Part shown: piece by piece, positions 44,482 through 53,457 of the stretch
Numbering within the stretch: position 1 is the stretch's first letter
How the letters are laid out: every line of letters begins with the position of its first letter
Assembly (NCBI RefSeq): GCF_004138295.1
Contig: NZ_SCFM01000025.1
Location: 1 to 64,000 of the forward strand
Reading direction: 5' to 3'
DNA length: 64,000 nt
From: Ectobacillus funiculus
GTDB taxonomy: Bacteria; Bacillota; Bacilli; Bacillales; Bacillaceae_G
Program-made: the position numbers and the translations under genes
Notes under the pieces: model-generated
Told to the model about the DNA's origin: nothing
Databases searched by the model: none
What the model saw: the letters and a program-made list of their open reading frames with translations, nothing else

Positions 44482-45388
44482 AGGGGATCATATTACTGTC
44501 AGGATGATCTTTTAATACCTGCTCCATATCATCTGGCAGCGGTGCGATAAATGTCATCATTTTTTCCACGATAGGATGATAAAACGTTAGCATTTTGCTA
44601 TGAAGCGCTTGTCTATCTATTCTATCTCTTCTGCCTCCGTACAAATCGTCTCCAAGAAGCGGATGACCGAGATGTGCCATATGAACCCGAATTTGATGGG
44701 TCCTTCCTGTTTCAAGCTCTAAGGCAACATGTGTTATATTACCGTATTTGTTCACAACTCGAAAGTGCGTAACAGCACGTTGGCCACTCTCATGGACAAT
44801 CCGTTCAATAATACTTTCTTCTTTTCTCGCGATCGGCGCGTCAATCGTTCCGGTTTCCTGTTCCATAACGCCATGTACAAGCGCCTCATATGTACGGTGC
44901 ACAGCTTTTTGTTGATGCTGCTGCGAAAGCAGATGGTGAATAAAGCGATTTTTTGCAACAAGCATCAGTCCGGATGTATCACGATCGAGCCGAGTAACGA
45001 CGTGAACCGTATTCGGAAGCTGCTGCTGATCATAATAATGCAGCAAAGCATTAGCAACCGTTCCACTCGGATGCTCCCGTGACGGAATGGTTGCCATATA
45101 GGGACGCTTATTGATAACTATAACATGTTCATCTTCATATATAATGTCAAGCGGGATATTTTCGCTTATCATCCCTTTTCCTCTCTCTTCGGGAGGAAAC
45201 GAGATGACAAGTTCTTCTCCTGCCTTAAGTATATGACGAACAGTTGCATGCTGGCCATTGATTTGAATCGCTCCGCCACGAAACTTGATATCCGTCAGCG
45301 CTGCCTTTGAAATGCCCTTTTCTCGCAAATACTCACGGACTAGCATTCCTTCTTTCTTTGATGTGATGGTCCATTTTAGTATAGTCAA
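44477..45388 (-). CDS. yjbO: RluA-family pseudouridine synthase YjbO
   Basis: 303 residues: an N-terminal S4-like RNA-binding domain (LREKGISKAALTDIKFRGG) then the catalytic domain with HVVTRLDRDTSGLMLVAKN, whose Asp is the nucleophile, and EAGRTHQIRVH-type ELETGRTHQIRVHMA. It modifies U to pseudouridine in rRNA or tRNA; the target is unknown. Fourth gene of the yjbL-relQ-nadK-yjbO operon, 15 bases after nadK. Its final codons overlap the putative IS end. Confidence 0.93.
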   Translation of the reverse strand: MTILKWTITSKKEGMLVREYLREKGISKAALTDIKFRGGAIQINGQHATVRHILKAGEELVISFPPEERGKGMISENIPLDIIYEDEHVIVINKRPYMATIPSREHPSGTVANALLHYYDQQQLPNTVHVVTRLDRDTSGLMLVAKNRFIHHLLSQQHQQKAVHRTYEALVHGVMEQETGTIDAPIARKEESIIERIVHESGQRAVTHFRVVNKYGNITHVALELETGRTHQIRVHMAHLGHPLLGDDLYGGRRDRIDRQALHSKMLTFYHPIVEKMMTFIAPLPDDMEQVLKDHPDSNMIPL

Positions 45389-45403
45389 GTGGCATAACCC
45401 TCT

Positions 45404-46201
45404 CTACCTATCAGCAACAAATGAATCGCGCACCCGTTTCCAAAAAGGAAATGGCCTAAAGCGCACGAAGCGTACCTTTTGATTGGCAACACGGCATTGA
45501 ATGGATTTCACATCTTGATGAGAGAGTGTCAAATGATCAATTGTAATTCGCAAGTCCATGTCTGTTACCGGCTTTAAAACACATGTATGATGCTTTGGTA
45601 ATACGAGCGGTGAGCCGACTGTCCGAAAAACACGGTTGTTAATCGATGCCATCTCCGTGAGCTGTATCGCTTCAAGAGACGGATGAATAATAGCGCCACC
45701 AAGAGCCTTATTGTAGGCCGTGCTTCCAGAAGGAGTAGAAATACAAAGTCCGTCACCTCGGAAAGTTTCAAAGTATTCGCCCCGGATTTCCACATCAATG
45801 ACAAATGTCCCTTCACTGCTTTTTACGGTTACCTCATTTAACGCTAAATACTGCGACTCTTTGCTGCCATCTAAGTAGCGGATAATCACCTCTAGAAGCG
45901 GATATTCTACGACTTGAAACGGCGTTTTCGCAATCGCAATTACTAGCTTTTCCACTTCGTTCGGCAGCCAATCGGCATAAAAGCCAAGATGCCCTGTATG
46001 CACACCAACAAACGCAGTATTCTCAAGGCGATGAGAATAGCGGTGAAAGGCTTGAAGCAGCGTACCATCCCCTCCAACAGAGATAACAATCTCTGGCTCC
46101 TGCTCATCATTGACAAACTCAAAGTCCTGCAAATATTCGCGCATCGTATTCATAAGTAAATTCGATGCTTGGTCTCCCTTTGACATGATTGCAAAGTTCA
46201 T
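45404..46201 (-). CDS. nadK: NAD kinase
   Basis: 265 residues. It phosphorylates NAD to [19 protein letters not shown] carries the GGDG motif and [15 protein letters not shown] the second conserved region. Known as yjbN/ppnK/nadF in B. subtilis. Operon neighbour of relQ, 26 bases apart. Confidence 0.96.
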   Translation of the reverse strand: MNFAIMSKGDQASNLLMNTMREYLQDFEFVNDEQEPEIVISVGGDGTLLQAFHRYSHRLENTAFVGVHTGHLGFYADWLPNEVEKLVIAIAKTPFQVVEYPLLEVIIRYLDGSKESQYLALNEVTVKSSEGTFVIDVEIRGEYFETFRGDGLCISTPSGSTAYNKALGGAIIHPSLEAIQLTEMASINNRVFRTVGSPLVLPKHHTCVLKPVTDMDLRITIDHLTLSHQDVKSIQCRVANQKVRFVRFRPFPFWKRVRDSFVADR

Positions 46202-46227
46202 CGGTCAACACAACACCCTTCAAAAAA

Positions 46228-46863
46228 TTATTCTGATTCTTGCTTTCGCGAAAACACCTTGTGTGCTTCCTGAATTTCATCACGGATGGAGGACATCTCT
46301 TCATCAAGCCGAGATGCGGCCTCCGCTGCATGCTGCAAACGCAGCTGTATATCCTTTGGAAAACGTCCGCGGTATTTATAGTTTAAAGAATGCTCGATTG
46401 TTGCCCAAAAATTCATTGCTAACGTACGAATTTGCAACTCAACAAGTACCTTTTTTTCACCGCGAATCGTTTGAACAGGATAACGGATAACAACATGGTA
46501 AGAACGATAACCGCTGGCCTTGACCTGCGTCACATAATCACGTTCCTCCACAATCTCAAAATCATTGCGTTTGCGAAGCAGTTCAACAACCGGTTTAATG
46601 TCATCAACAAACTGACACATCATACGGAGCCCGGCGATATCCTGCATTTCCTCTTCCAGCCTATCCAATGGAATACTCCTTTTAATGGATTTATCGATAA
46701 TGCTGGCAACTGATTTTACCCTGCCGGTAACAAATTCAATAAGAGAGTGCTCGGAAAGCATTTCAAATTGCGAGCGCATCCCCCTTAGCTTTACTTTCAA
46801 TTCCCCTACAGCCTGTTGATAAGGCGCCAAAAATTCTTCCCAGTTCCGATTCAATTTGACCAC
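46228..46863 (-). CDS. relQ: Small alarmone synthetase RelQ (YjbM)
   Basis: 211 residues, a single (p)ppGpp synthetase domain without hydrolase or regulatory domains. Motifs DIAGLRMMCQFVDDIKPV, KASGYRSYHVVIRYP and VELQIRTLAMNFWATIEHSL are those of RelQ/SAS1. It makes pppGpp/ppGpp from ATP and GTP/GDP as a homotetramer. Confidence 0.95.
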   Translation of the reverse strand: MVKLNRNWEEFLAPYQQAVGELKVKLRGMRSQFEMLSEHSLIEFVTGRVKSVASIIDKSIKRSIPLDRLEEEMQDIAGLRMMCQFVDDIKPVVELLRKRNDFEIVEERDYVTQVKASGYRSYHVVIRYPVQTIRGEKKVLVELQIRTLAMNFWATIEHSLNYKYRGRFPKDIQLRLQHAAEAASRLDEEMSSIRDEIQEAHKVFSRKQESE

Positions 46864-46873
46864 CGTCCAACAT

Positions 46874-47248
46874 CTATAATAAAAAGACCTCTTCGACCCT
46901 TTTTACCAATTCCTCTCCGTAATTGGCGTTTCCTTCAATGTTTTGAACAAGGTATCCAATCTCTTCCTTCAGCTGTGTAAGCGGCACTTGCACCCCATTA
47001 ATAACAGCAACCGCCTCCTGATTCGCGTCAAGCCCTTGCTTTAAATCCGGCCACAGCGTATGAGGAATACTTACATATACATATTCTTGTTCATTTTCTA
47101 AAATATATAAAAAAGCAAACAGATCAGAATCTACTAGAACATGTTCTCTTGGCTGTAACTCTTCCGCGTTTATAGTTGTATTTTCTGCATAAAAAATAAG
47201 AGCCTGTTTTTGTTGTTCGACGCTCTTTATGTCAATCTTCTTTTGCAT
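46874..47248 (-). CDS. yjbL: UPF0738 family protein YjbL
   Basis: 124 residues, with the family's LIFYAENTTINAEELQPREHVLVDSD region. Function unknown. First gene of the nadK operon, ribosome site GGAGGAATTC, divergent from yjbK. Confidence 0.85.
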   Translation of the reverse strand: MQKKIDIKSVEQQKQALIFYAENTTINAEELQPREHVLVDSDLFAFLYILENEQEYVYVSIPHTLWPDLKQGLDANQEAVAVINGVQVPLTQLKEEIGYLVQNIEGNANYGEELVKRVEEVFLL

Positions 47249-47393
47249 CTTTGAATTCCTCCAACACAGTATGTAACTCCTTTAGAATCATGTTTATTGT
47301 AACACAACCGACGCCTGAACAAATAAAACATTGAATCAAAATTCTTAAAAAGGGATAATAGAGCCAGAAACATAAGGAAAGGAGCTACCAACT

Positions 47394-47972
47394 ATGTCGC
47401 AAGAAATTGAAATTGAATTTAAAAACATGTTAACAAAGGAGGAATTTCACCGACTATGTGAGTCGTTTGCGATAACAACCTTCATAGAACAGGTAAATCA
47501 TTATTTTGAAACCTCTTCATTTTCTTTAAAGGAAAAAAGCTCTGCACTGCGCATTCGTGAAAAAAATGGAGCATACACAATCACCTTAAAGCAGCCGGCA
47601 GTAACTGGGTTGCTGGAAACACACCAAACCGTGACAAAGCAGGAAGCGGAGTGGATGATGGAAACAGGTACTATGATTCCAGGAGCTGTGTATGATCAAC
47701 TTCTTCTTCTTGACATTCCGGTCGAGCAGCTCCAGTATTATGGCAGCCTAACAACGCAACGGGCAGAGATGCTATACGAAAACGGAACTCTCGTCTTTGA
47801 CCATAGTTTCTACTTTCATCATGATGATTATGAATTAGAGTATGAAGTGCAAACTGAAGAGACAGGAAAGAAAAGCTTCCTGCATTTATTAGCACAATAC
47901 AATATCCCTGTTCGCCCAACAAAAAATAAGGTGCAACGCTTTTTTCTTGCAAAACAAAACATATCGCAATAA
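47394..47972 (+). CDS. yjbK: CYTH-domain phosphatase YjbK
   Basis: 192 residues with the N-terminal ExExK signature in EIEIEFKNML and alternating charged strands (RIREKNGAYTITLKQP, LEYEVQTEE) that make the triphosphate tunnel. CYTH proteins act on triphosphates such as tripolyphosphate or ThTP. It is divergent from the relQ operon, with AAGGAG before the ATG. Confidence 0.92.
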   Translation: MSQEIEIEFKNMLTKEEFHRLCESFAITTFIEQVNHYFETSSFSLKEKSSALRIREKNGAYTITLKQPAVTGLLETHQTVTKQEAEWMMETGTMIPGAVYDQLLLLDIPVEQLQYYGSLTTQRAEMLYENGTLVFDHSFYFHHDDYELEYEVQTEETGKKSFLHLLAQYNIPVRPTKNKVQRFFLAKQNISQ

Positions 47973-48130
47973 ACTAGCAAAGGGCTATGCTACTGCAGAT
48001 GTGGATGCAATCCCGAATAGAGCCTATTCCTAAGCTTCAGTGTATAACAGTACCTTTTTCCATTCGCGTAGAAAGATGGGAAGAGGCTGTGAGAGCTAGA
48101 CAACAAAGCAAATTATATTTTCTGAAAGGG

Positions 48131-48165
48131 TAAAAAAAAGCCCTACTTCTTCCTCGAAGTAAAGC
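48131..48165 (-). terminator. Terminator of the orphan gene at 48178
   Basis: On the minus strand GGCTTTACTTC-GAGGAA-GAAGTAGGGC then T8. Confidence 0.75.
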
Positions 48166-48177
48166 CTGCTGAGCTCT

Positions 48178-48537
48178 TTATGGTATTTGTCTCCCTGGTC
48201 TGATGAAAGCCTGAAACACAAAAGGGGCTTTATCACGAAGGATAAAAATAAGAAGCGGTATAAATTGAAATATTGGATCTGGTGGAAACGAAAATGGGAA
48301 AAACATAATAATAGGTTCAGCTTCTGAAACAGGGTCTGTTGTTGGATCATTCCAAATCATCCCTTTTTCCAGAAGTTCTTCACAGCGTGACGGGGTTAAT
48401 GTTTGAAACGAAATATCATTTTCGTAGCATATTACTAGTAAATCAGACGGCATCCTCTCACCTGGTTCACAAAACTTACTAAAAGTTACAATCAAACATT
48501 GAAGTTTGGCATCTCCTTTCGGAAACGTGTACCTCAC
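48178..48537 (-). CDS. Hypothetical protein, doubtful start
   Basis: An open frame of 119 codons on the minus strand, with a GTG start that lacks a ribosome site. The sequence reads YTFPKGDAKLQCLIVTF ... LEKGMIWNDPTTDPVSEAEP ... and a hydrophobic C-terminal part (IMFFPFSFPPDPIFQFIPLL). I do not recognise it. A strong terminator 13 bases beyond the stop supports transcription of this strand. It may start at ATG within ERMPSDLL or be a decayed gene. Confidence 0.4.
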   Translation of the reverse strand: MRYTFPKGDAKLQCLIVTFSKFCEPGERMPSDLLVICYENDISFQTLTPSRCEELLEKGMIWNDPTTDPVSEAEPIIMFFPFSFPPDPIFQFIPLLIFILRDKAPFVFQAFIRPGRQIP

Positions 48538-48540
48538 AGG

Positions 48541-49047
48541 ATTCTCACGCTAGGGGACTGCTTTCGCTCAAACAATAGGTGTCACCTGTCTCTGTAAAGA
48601 CAACCATAACATTGTTCCAGTTAAACGGGATCCTTAGTTATACATCCTGTAAGCACAAAACCTCAATACATTTTTTTGATAATAACCCATTTTTTAGTAA
48701 TTAGAAACAACCAGTTTTCACCTCCTTACTACTAGGAGATGCAACTTGCCTTCCATTGGTGTGGACAAGCAGAATACATCAATAGCCTATTTTAAACAAA
48801 TGATAATAAATGCTGTAGATAAAGAAAACTCGCCGACTGGCGAGCCCTGCCTTTAGGCGAAGACAGAGGCGTAGTTGCCCTTATACTGCATTCCTAAAAT
48901 TTTCGACTACGTCGAATTCACTCCTAGCCGGAAATTTATACTTTCTTAAAATGATTAAAAAATTTTATTACAATTCGCATTATTTGCTCTTATCATAAGG
49001 AGATTGCTACAATAAATATACTTTTACGGGGAAAGGAGCAGAGCTGT
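48541..49047. other. Intergenic stretch before yjbI
   Basis: Holds repeat copy J; otherwise no gene or clear signal. Confidence 0.4.
48821..48953 (+). repeat. Dispersed structured repeat, copy J (full)
   Basis: Perfect CTCGCC-GACT-GGCGAG hairpin; the outer stem of the second half is broken (TACTGCA against TTAAAAT). Confidence 0.85.
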
Positions 49048-49446
49048 ATGAACGGAAATCATATCTCACCATTTGAAGCAATCGGCGGCGAAAAGGGGAT
49101 CACAGCGTTGGTTGATACATTTTATTCTTATGTAAGCCGTCATCCGGATTTATCTCCCATTTTTCCGAATGACTTGACAGAAACCGCGCGAAAGCAAAAG
49201 CAATTTTTAACGCAATATTTAGGTGGACCAAGTTTATATACAGAGGAGCATGGTCACCCCATGCTGCGTGCGCGGCATCTACCGTTTCCAATCACGCCGA
49301 AACGCGCAAAGGCATGGCTTGCTTGTATGGAAAGAGCAATGAATGATACAGGAATACATGGTCCCATTCGTGATTTTGTCTTTGAACGCCTGACTTTAAC
49401 AGCAAACCATATGATTAACACACCAGATGAAACAGGTGAGGCATAA
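49048..49446 (+). CDS. yjbI: Group II truncated haemoglobin YjbI
   Basis: 132 residues with the trHbO fold: FEAIGGEKGITALVDTFYSYV, FLTQYLGGPSLYTEEHGHPMLRARHLPF (proximal His region) and a Trp in AWLACMERAMNDTG typical of group II. It binds O2/NO. Ribosome site AAAGGAG. It is coupled to spxH by an overlapping TAATG, as in B. subtilis yjbIH. Confidence 0.94.
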   Translation: MNGNHISPFEAIGGEKGITALVDTFYSYVSRHPDLSPIFPNDLTETARKQKQFLTQYLGGPSLYTEEHGHPMLRARHLPFPITPKRAKAWLACMERAMNDTGIHGPIRDFVFERLTLTANHMINTPDETGEA

Positions 49447-50342
49447 TGAACAAAATGAAATTTGATGCAGCAAACCCCGCAACCTCCCACAAATGTGGGA
49501 AAAAGCCGGTGGAGGCCTTTTTATTTATTGATCCACTTTGCATGGACTGCTGGTCAATTGAACCGCTAATTATGAAGCTATGGCTGGAGTACGGCAACTA
49601 TTTTACAATCCGGCATATCTTAACTGGGAAGGAGGAAGCAGCTGCTATTTCTCCAGCACACAAATGGAATAAACCTGCTCATATTCGATTTGTGTGGGAG
49701 AATACATCAAGCCTTCATGGTCTTTCCTGTGATGGTAAATTAAATAAGCGCCATTCCTCCTCCTCACCATACATGACTTCCATTGCCATTAAAGCAGCAG
49801 AGCTGCAAGGAAGAAGAGCGGGCATGAAATTTCTCCGCACATTGCAGGAATCGGTGTTTTTACAAAGAGAAGCACATCCAAATAAAGAGCTATTGCTCGT
49901 TTGTGCAGAAAAAAGTGGAATTGATATGGAAGAGTTTAAACATGATTTATGTTCTATGAGTGCAACAAAGGCATTTCAATGTGATTTAAAGTTTACAAAT
50001 GAAATGTATGTGACAGAAATCCCTTCTCTTATATTCTTTCATTCCAATTCTGAACAAGAGGGTTTAAAGCTATCTGGCATGTATCCTTACGATGTATACG
50101 TGCAAGTCTTACAGGAGCTTGTACATGAAGACTTAATTCCAGAACCGTTGCCTTCTTTAGAAAAGTTTTTACAACAATATGCTTTTACATTTGCGGATGA
50201 AATGGCTGTTATTTATAATCGGTCGCTATCAGAAGCAATGCGCGAAATGAGACAGCTTCTCTTAACAGGAAAAGCCATCCAAACGATATCAGAAAAAGAA
50301 GTATATTGGCGATACAATGTAAAAGAAAAGGACCCGGCATAG
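49446..50342 (+). CDS. spxH: ClpXP adaptor SpxH (YjbH), DsbA-like
   Basis: 298 residues. Thioredoxin/DsbA-like fold with FLFIDPLCMDCWSIEPLIMKL, whose CxxC is CMDC. It delivers the stress regulator Spx to ClpXP; its partner yjbI is upstream. An N-terminal HKCGKK adds a possible zinc ligand cluster with the HK.C residues. Ends in a strong terminator. Confidence 0.93.
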   Translation: MNKMKFDAANPATSHKCGKKPVEAFLFIDPLCMDCWSIEPLIMKLWLEYGNYFTIRHILTGKEEAAAISPAHKWNKPAHIRFVWENTSSLHGLSCDGKLNKRHSSSSPYMTSIAIKAAELQGRRAGMKFLRTLQESVFLQREAHPNKELLLVCAEKSGIDMEEFKHDLCSMSATKAFQCDLKFTNEMYVTEIPSLIFFHSNSEQEGLKLSGMYPYDVYVQVLQELVHEDLIPEPLPSLEKFLQQYAFTFADEMAVIYNRSLSEAMREMRQLLLTGKAIQTISEKEVYWRYNVKEKDPA

Positions 50343-50359
50343 TCGGGTCCTTTCTTTTA
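50329..50359 (+). terminator. Terminator of yjbI-spxH
   Basis: AAAGGACCCG-GCATAGT-CGGGTCCTTTCTTTT; overlaps the last spxH codons. Confidence 0.9.
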
Positions 50360-50461
50360 CGGCTTATAAAAATATTAAAGGGGATGGGAGAAATTTTCAC
50401 GTTCAAACAAAGGGGTATATGTTTGTTGTGAATTCGTTCACAGTTATTATACTACAACATT

Positions 50462-50590
50462 CGACTCTCTTTGACAACATTTTTAGTTGTTATTTCACAA
50501 AAACGTCACATTCTAAACCGCGCCATCCGACTCTCTTTGACAATATTCTACACTTATAATCCCGTTAAAAATGCCACATTCTAAATCCTT
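50462..50590 (+). repeat. 66-68-bp imperfect direct duplication
   Basis: cgactctctttgacaa occurs at 50462 and 50528; cacattctaaa closes both units. Middle parts diverge. Confidence 0.8.
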
Positions 50591-50612
50591 TTCGCTTTGA
50601 ATATACTTGATT

Positions 50613-50747
50613 AAAGAAAATTTGCCGACTGGCGAGCCCTGCTCTTGGGCGAAGACAGAGAGGTAGTTGCACTCACACTGTACTCCTAAAATTTCCAGAT
50701 ATGTCGAATTCACTTCTAGCTAGGAATTTATACTTTTTTACAGTGTA
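50613..50747 (+). repeat. Dispersed structured repeat, copy K (full)
   Basis: Outer stem CACTGTA with TACAGTG: a third base set that still pairs. It ends 6 bases before the ribosome site of the next small gene. Confidence 0.85.
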
Positions 50748-50772
50748 GGCGGAAAGGGGGTGGAAAAGAACA

Positions 50773-50952
50773 TTGGGTAAATATAAGTTCTTTGGAAGTA
50801 TAGCATTTTTACTTATAACATTTTCTCTCTATATTTTATCGTTATTGAAGACATTTCCCCTTGTTTTATCTATCCCACTCTTGTTCGGAGCTATTCTGTT
50901 CTTGGTTCTCCTTATTAACGAACGCAAAAGATTTAAAGGCTTTAAGCCTTAG
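50773..50952 (+). CDS. Small two-helix membrane protein (59 residues)
   Basis: TTG start at 50773 behind AAGGGGGTG. The protein begins MGKYKFFGSIAFLLITFSLY, has two hydrophobic helices (about 7-25 and 32-48) and a basic tail ERKRFKGFKP. Its family is not recognised. The ribosome site and clean helix-hairpin pattern support a real gene. Topology is probably both ends inside. Confidence 0.65.
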   Translation: MGKYKFFGSIAFLLITFSLYILSLLKTFPLVLSIPLLFGAILFLVLLINERKRFKGFKP

Positions 50953-50963
50953 AAAAAGCACGA

Positions 50964-51068
50964 CTTGGGCGAAGACAGAGGCGTAGCCCTACTTATACTT
51001 TATTCCTAAAATTTCTCGCCACGTCGAATGGCCTCCCGGTTAGAAATTTAGACTTTCTTAAAGTATAA
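50964..51068 (+). repeat. Dispersed structured repeat, copy L (first hairpin missing)
   Basis: Outer stem TATACTTTA/TAAAGTATA is fully paired; inner AAATTTCT/AGAAATTT. Confidence 0.8.
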
Positions 51069-51072
51069 AATG

Positions 51073-51110
51073 CAACAAACCCGTCAAGCTCTGCTTGACG
51101 GGTTTGTTGC
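51073..51110. terminator. Terminator of dps
   Basis: Perfect AACAAACCCGTCAAG-CTCTG-CTTGACGGGTTTGTT; it sits just after the dps stop and could work in both directions. Confidence 0.8.
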
Positions 51111-51112
51111 GG

Positions 51113-51562
51113 TTATTTTGAAAAGGCACTTAGCATCCAAACATGCTTTTCCAATACAGTATGAATTGCTAAAAACATGTCCGCGGTTGTTTCATCTCCC
51201 GCTTCCGCTGCAATATTCATTCCTTCTTTCAACTCGGAAATTACCGTAGAATAGTCATTGACAAGAATTTGGACCATTTCTTCCGCCGTTTCATTGCTTG
51301 TACTTTCTTCAATAGTAGAAACTTCTAAGTATTCCTTCATCGTTGCAAGAGGTTGTCCCTTTAGAGCTAAAATACGCTCAGCTAACTCATCAATATAGTT
51401 AGCAGCTTCTGTATATAATTCTTCAAACTTTGTATGCAGCGTAAAGAATTGTGGTCCTTTCACGTACCAATGAAAATTATGCAGCTTTACATACAACACA
51501 TTCCAGTTAGCCACTTGCTTGTTCAGCTCATTCACTACATTTATATCTACTTTAGTACTCAT
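51113..51562 (-). CDS. dps: Dps/MrgA-family ferritin-like DNA-protection protein
   Basis: 149 residues from ATG 51562 behind AAGGTGGGAG (the upstream Ile-rich extension is rejected). [32 protein letters not shown] carries the ferroxidase His, Asp and Glu of Dps. It oxidises and stores iron with hydrogen peroxide and protects DNA. An upstream PerR box fits peroxide control. Confidence 0.93.
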   Translation of the reverse strand: MSTKVDINVVNELNKQVANWNVLYVKLHNFHWYVKGPQFFTLHTKFEELYTEAANYIDELAERILALKGQPLATMKEYLEVSTIEESTSNETAEEMVQILVNDYSTVISELKEGMNIAAEAGDETTADMFLAIHTVLEKHVWMLSAFSK

Positions 51563-51585
51563 ATAATCTCCCACCTTTTCTTTAA

Positions 51586-51600
51586 TTATAATAATTATCA
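51586..51600. promoter_or_regulatory. PerR box
   Basis: TTATAATAATTATCA matches the PerR consensus TTATAATNATTATAA with one difference. It lies downstream of the dps -10. Confidence 0.8.
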
Positions 51601-51618
51601 TTTAATAATTATATTTAA

Positions 51619-51646
51619 ATTATAACATGTTTTCTAAAAAACTCAA
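51619..51646 (-). promoter_or_regulatory. Promoter of dps
   Basis: Minus strand TTGAGT (51646-51641), 16 bases, TATAAT (51624-51619). Transcription start near 51612, so the PerR box covers about +12 to +26. Confidence 0.75.
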
Positions 51647-51699
51647 GCAATCTAGTCGTACTTTAACAACTTTAGTATTCCCTTTAAACAAAGATCATA

Positions 51700-51791
51700 T
51701 AAAGAACTCGCCGATTGGCGAGCCCTGCCCTTGGGCGAAGACGGAGGTGTAGTTGCCCTTATACTGTATTCCTCAAATTCTCCTACAGTAA
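51700..51791 (+). repeat. Dispersed structured repeat, copy M (truncated)
   Basis: First hairpin intact; the second is reduced to TACTGTA...TACAGTA with most of the core gone. Confidence 0.8.
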
Positions 51792-51831
51792 AAAATGCCC
51801 TCCAAATCACCTGCTGGAGGGCATTTTTTAC
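51789..51831 (-). terminator. Terminator of cidAB-like operon
   Basis: AAAAAATGCCCTCCA and TGGAGGGCATTTTTT enclose an 11-base loop. Confidence 0.85.
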
Positions 51832-51896
51832 GTTCTATCAGATTTTGCAGAAAGAGTACCCCCTGCTTCAATTTCGTGAAGCATAGGGAGGGGAAT

Positions 51897-52586
51897 TCAA
51901 ACAAATACACCAGCCAACAAAGGCCCAAGCAAACAAGTTAAAACGGCAGTCAGTGTCATTGTTACTGAGCCGACAACTCCTTCTCGTTCATCGCTTTTCA
52001 TTGATTGCGCGACACCCATAATATGGGATGAACAACCTACACCAATTCCTTTTCCGATAAAGTTCGTTACGCCACTCCATTTTAACAGGGGCGGCCCCAT
52101 CATCATTCCCGTTATCCCTGCTATCATTACGAATGCTGCTGTTAAGGATGGAATGCCGCCGATTTGCTCCGATACACTCATCGCAACTGGCATCGTTACC
52201 GATTTAGGCAACGCAGTGAGAATCAGGCTGCTATCTGTTCCAAACATACGCGCGATGACCGCCTCACTGCTAATAGCTACAACCGTCCCTACAATCACTC
52301 CACCGCTAATCGGTACTACGTATTTCTTTAAGACACGCCGTTGTTTATACAACGGAATCGCAAAAGCAACGATACCTGGCCCAAGAAGCTTTGTAATCCA
52401 ATCCCCTCCATTCTTCATATATGCTTCATAGGGGATATGAAATATGAGCAGACATGCAATGATGAGGGCGGTCGCAGTGAGCACCGGCATTGTAAAAGGA
52501 GTAGGAACCCACTTATATAGTTGCTTGCTTACCCTATATAGCACAATCGTAAAAATGATCCAGCCAAGCGCATACAATATATTCAA
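51897..52586 (-). CDS. CidB/LrgB family membrane protein
   Basis: 229 residues, all-helical membrane protein with VPTPFTMPVLTATALII, LLGPGIVAFAIPLYKQR, LPKSVTMPVAMSVSEQIGG and GVGCSSHIMGVAQSM, diagnostic of the LrgB family. The CidAB/LrgAB systems influence murein hydrolase activity and, in some bacteria, pyruvate transport. Overlaps cidA by 4 bases. Confidence 0.92.
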   Translation of the reverse strand: MNILYALGWIIFTIVLYRVSKQLYKWVPTPFTMPVLTATALIIACLLIFHIPYEAYMKNGGDWITKLLGPGIVAFAIPLYKQRRVLKKYVVPISGGVIVGTVVAISSEAVIARMFGTDSSLILTALPKSVTMPVAMSVSEQIGGIPSLTAAFVMIAGITGMMMGPPLLKWSGVTNFIGKGIGVGCSSHIMGVAQSMKSDEREGVVGSVTMTLTAVLTCLLGPLLAGVFV

Positions 52587-52951
52587 GATACATCCTTCTC
52601 CCTTCTCTTCGCGAGGTATTGTCCAGTATGTCCCGCAACAATAATAATTAGCAGCGTACTGATCATTGCGGTGACTAATAAGCTGCCTCCTTTTTGTATA
52701 AGAAAGGAGCCGTATTGCATTAACCCAACCGTAGACGGAAGCAATAGAAATGGCATAATTGCCACAAGCTTTTCTCCCCCTAACTCAAACCAACGCAATG
52801 GCAAAATCTTTACCGACAACAGTACAAGCAATAGGAACATCCCGATTAGGCTGCCTGGAATCGCAAGGTGAAGAGCTTGTTGAATCCCAGACCCTAGTAT
52901 ATAAAAAATGGATAACAGCCCTATTTGCAGTATAATAGCTACAGCCTTCAA
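52583..52951 (-). CDS. CidA/LrgA family holin-like protein
   Basis: 122 residues with four hydrophobic segments and IPGSLIGMFLLLVLL plus FLLLPSTVGLMQYG, the CidA/LrgA signature. Partner of the LrgB-like protein downstream; the pair is a two-gene operon. Which of cid or lrg is undetermined. Confidence 0.9.
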   Translation of the reverse strand: MKAVAIILQIGLLSIFYILGSGIQQALHLAIPGSLIGMFLLLVLLSVKILPLRWFELGGEKLVAIMPFLLLPSTVGLMQYGSFLIQKGGSLLVTAMISTLLIIIVAGHTGQYLAKRREKDVS

Positions 52952-53247
52952 TTCTTTCGCCCCCTACTTTGTGAAAGTTCAAACATAAATATACCTAATC
53001 CCTCTTAACACACTTCCGTTCTGCCGCTCCTTCTCAAACAGAACATCCTGATTTTACTATCGGAGAAATGTAATATAATTTCATTATATGAAAGATATCT
53101 CGTACCGCTCTTAATTTAGTAAGTAAATCTAACAACCTTTCTTTGATTTCGGATAAAATAATGTTATAAAATCTAACTTAATATCCAGAAAACGCCTTCA
53201 ATCTTCCTGCATGTCATTCCATCAATAGCAAAGTTTTCTTACATATG

Positions 53248-53369
53248 TAAAATCGCCAACTGGCGAGCCGTTAGGCGAAGACAGAAGCGTAGTTGCCCTT
53301 ATACTTTATTCCTAAAACTTCTCGCTACGTCGAATGGTCTTCCAGCTAGAAATTTATACGTTCTTAACG
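53248..53369 (+). repeat. Dispersed structured repeat, copy N
   Basis: Second hairpin intact inside (AACTTCT/AGAAATT) but the outer 3' arm is replaced (TTAACGC). The other parts of 52952-53457 show no gene. Confidence 0.8.
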
Positions 53370-53411
53370 CAAAAAAACAGATGTGGTCTAGAAAGCTCCC
53401 ACATCTGCTCT
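53368..53411 (-). terminator. Terminator of the padR operon
   Basis: Minus strand CAGATGTGG ... CCACATCTG followed by T7. Confidence 0.8.
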
Positions 53412-53457
53412 GACTTTGATTTTTTACTAGCTTAACCGAAAATTGCTTTAGCTACTC

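Noticed and set aside
47978-48133. Short plus frame after yjbK (MLLQMWMQSRIEP...)
   Set aside because: 48 codons, weak AAAGGG site, no recognised family.
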